DNA of 37,263 bases from a virus. The DNA lies in the IMG/VR virus record IMGVR_UViG_3300042860_003402, positions 1 through 37,263 of that record; one strand, written 5' to 3'. Below, one piece after another: positions 36,456 to 37,263 of the stretch (position 1 is its first letter; each line of letters opens with the position of its first letter). The translations under genes and the position numbers were made by a program. The notes beneath the pieces are model-generated. The model was not told the origin of the DNA, made no database searches, and saw only the letters and a list, made by a program, of their open reading frames with translations.

Positions 36456-36495
36456 ACCTACAAGAACAAATAACTAGAATAAAAGAAATGATGGG
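36452..36495 (+). repeat. Leader-coding direct repeat, copy 1
   Basis: These 44 bases, from the ATG, match 37025-37068 at 39 positions (mismatches at offsets 16, 18, 22, 23 and 37). They encode the leader MNLQEQITRIKEMMG. Identity falls away directly after the GATGGG end, so the leader behaves as a module fused to unrelated bodies. Confidence 0.8.
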
Positions 36496-36946
36496 GGTAA
36501 TTAATGAGGAAAATAGATTTCAAAAAATGGGGGAAGATAAATATAAATCTTGTTCTATGTCCGATATTACAAGAATGGAGATTATTGATATGTTTTTCAG
36601 TAAAGTAAAAGAGAATCCTGATTACCATAAGGAAAAACCTGATTTTGATTTACTAACAGATGACTGGGATGGTTATGATGACCAAGTATATATTCAAAAT
36701 AAATTAGATGATGATACTATTATTTTTTATGAGGGTTGGGTTGATAGTTGTTGGAATGCGGTATATAACAAACCACAGTATGAGAATATGAGTGAAAAAG
36801 AAGTTATTGAAAGTATCATCACAGATAGATTTCCAAGAATTGCGGAGGAATTTAATATGTTTATAAAAGATTATGGTTATATATATCGTAATGGTTATAT
36901 TATGTATGTAGAAATAAAATCCACCGAAAAACCCATCAGTCTTTAG
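36452..36946 (+). CDS. Protein with conserved MNLQE..RIKEMMG leader (164 aa)
   Basis: The body is not recognised. The 164-residue protein has an N-terminal leader, MNLQEQITRIKEMMG, followed by VINEEN. The same leader begins the next gene with 39 of 44 bases identical, which is more than expected for unrelated proteins. After the leader comes an acidic, Trp/Tyr-rich domain (LLTDDWDGYDDQVYIQNKLD, then TIIFYEGWVDSCWNAVYNKP) and a C-terminal stretch of beta character (YGYIYRNGYIMYVEIKS). I-N-E|E fits (L/I)-x-E cleavage by a gp21-type prohead protease, so the leader may be a capsid-targeting peptide. No secretion signal or membrane helix was seen. It is coupled by ATGA overlap to the upstream gene. 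Confidence 0.65.
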   Translation: MNLQEQITRIKEMMGVINEENRFQKMGEDKYKSCSMSDITRMEIIDMFFSKVKENPDYHKEKPDFDLLTDDWDGYDDQVYIQNKLDDDTIIFYEGWVDSCWNAVYNKPQYENMSEKEVIESIITDRFPRIAEEFNMFIKDYGYIYRNGYIMYVEIKSTEKPISL

Positions 36947-36970
36947 CCGATTGGATTAAACTTTTAAAAT

Positions 36971-36991
36971 TCTGAATATTTATATTTCAGA
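36971..36991. other. Small inverted repeat TCTGAA...TTCAGA around TATTTATA
   Basis: Six-base arms TCTGAA and TTCAGA surround the AT core TATTTATAT. It lies in the 78-bp gap between the two leader-bearing genes, directly before a stronger hairpin. The core is the reverse complement of the T4 late box TATAAATA. It could be a promoter element or part of a combined RNA structure with the next hairpin. Confidence 0.35.
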
Positions 36992-36993
36992 AG

Positions 36994-37016
36994 CCCAACC
37001 ATCTTTAGTGGTTGGG
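36994..37016 (+). other. 8-bp hairpin just before the start codon of the last gene
   Basis: CCCAACCA (36994-37001) and TGGTTGGG (37009-37016) pair perfectly around the 7-base loop TCTTTAG. The hairpin ends 8 bases before the ATG at 37025, so in rightward mRNA it sits where an initiating ribosome would bind. No T-run follows on either strand, which argues against a standard terminator. It may control translation, stop early readthrough transcripts from being translated, or mark a processing site. Confidence 0.65.
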
Positions 37017-37024
37017 TAGTTCAC

Positions 37025-37068
37025 ATGAACCTACAAGAAAACATACATAGAATAAAAGAAGTGATGGG
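37025..37068 (+). repeat. Leader-coding direct repeat, copy 2
   Basis: This is the second copy of the 44-base leader module found at 36452-36495, 39 of 44 positions identical and in the same reading frame from the start codon. The short sequence before the ATG is also alike in both (TCACA). The match suggests recent duplication or exchange of the leader between genes. Confidence 0.8.
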
Positions 37069-37263
37069 ATTGAGTGAACTTTATGACCCATCAGGGAAAA
37101 GTTATGAACCAAGTAAGTTTGTTTATCATAAATCAAGTCCAGTATGGAGAAAGAATATTTTAAAAACAGGTTTATTAGTTTCTGTTGGTGATTGTTATAA
37201 AACATATTCTGAAAACTTTTCTAAAGAAGAATGTATTCCCGCCATCTTCGCAACTGATTCTGA
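37025..37263 (+). CDS. Leader-bearing protein, possible ADP-ribosyltransferase-like fold (partial, C-terminus off the right edge)
   Basis: Seventy-nine codons are visible before the window ends. The start MNLQENIHRIKEVMG repeats the leader of the upstream gene, followed by LSEL, where L-S-E fits an (L/I)-x-E cleavage site. After it comes FVYHKSSPVWRKNILKTGLL and then CIPAIFATDS. This arrangement (YH.S...R..I...GL ... P.IF.T) resembles the first half of ADP-ribosyltransferase-fold proteins such as KptA-type or toxin-type enzymes, in which a YH(G/R)(T/S) strand precedes I...GL and a later strand of the VY.T/S type. The catalytic Glu region would lie beyond the edge, so activity cannot be judged. 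T4 Alt is an injected ADP-ribosyltransferase with a cleaved capsid-targeting leader, which makes this combination suggestive. Confidence 0.6.
   Translation, partial: MNLQENIHRIKEVMGLSELYDPSGKSYEPSKFVYHKSSPVWRKNILKTGLLVSVGDCYKTYSENFSKEECIPAIFATDS

Noticed and set aside
36994-37016. Hairpin as a rho-independent terminator
   Set aside because: No run of T follows the stem in either direction; kept instead as a possible translation-control element.
37005-37205. 66-codon minus-strand frame at the right end
   Set aside because: It lies opposite the leader-bearing gene at 37025, whose leader repeat and frame strongly support the plus strand; its composition is hydrophobic only as a reverse-frame artefact.

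Overview
The window looks like part of the genome of a large, AT-rich, T4-related myovirus that probably infects a Bacteroidota (flavobacterial) host. The T4 relationship rests on a gp32-type single-strand binding protein, a UvsX-type recombinase, a gp41-type helicase, class Ia ribonucleotide reductase, and gp25, gp6 and gp7/gpI-type baseplate wedge proteins. The host guess rests on SprB-type repeats in a tail fibre (SprB is the flavobacterial gliding adhesin) and on the near absence of Shine-Dalgarno sequences ahead of starts. No tRNA, rRNA, IS element, integrase or CRISPR array was seen. No gap between genes exceeds about 105 bases.

Layout, right to left, because nearly everything from 1 to 36018 is on the minus strand. 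At 36018-30049 lies a replication block: gp32, a terminator, a small ORF, uvsX, a FEN-type 5'-3' exonuclease, an unknown, the replicative helicase and nrdB. nrdA follows, then a conserved phage protein of unknown function. At 26966-11471 lies the baseplate/tail module: gp25, gp6, an unknown, a 1679-aa protein with a membrane-like hydrophobic stretch, four unknown structural-looking proteins and a gp7/gpI-like protein. At 11471-1 come two large paralogous fibre-like proteins with WGDG and BspA-type repeats. They flank a three-gene glycosylation island with five glycosyltransferase-type domains and one methyltransferase domain.

To the right of gp32 the strand switches. A 101-bp divergent region carries an exact TTGACA-N17-TATAAT promoter facing gp32. 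Three small plus-strand genes then run to the right edge. The last two begin with nearly identical coding sequence (MNLQE..xRIKExMG), and the first begins with a related-looking helix ending in LREE. I propose, as inference only, that these are capsid-targeting leaders like those of T4 internal proteins and Alt, processed at (L/I)-x-E sites. The last protein, cut by the window edge, resembles the start of an ADP-ribosyltransferase-like fold, which would fit an Alt-like packaged effector. This is the most interesting part of the window.

Two genes are partial at the window edges: the fibre at 1-1692 (C-terminus missing) and the plus-strand gene at 37025-37263 (C-terminus missing).
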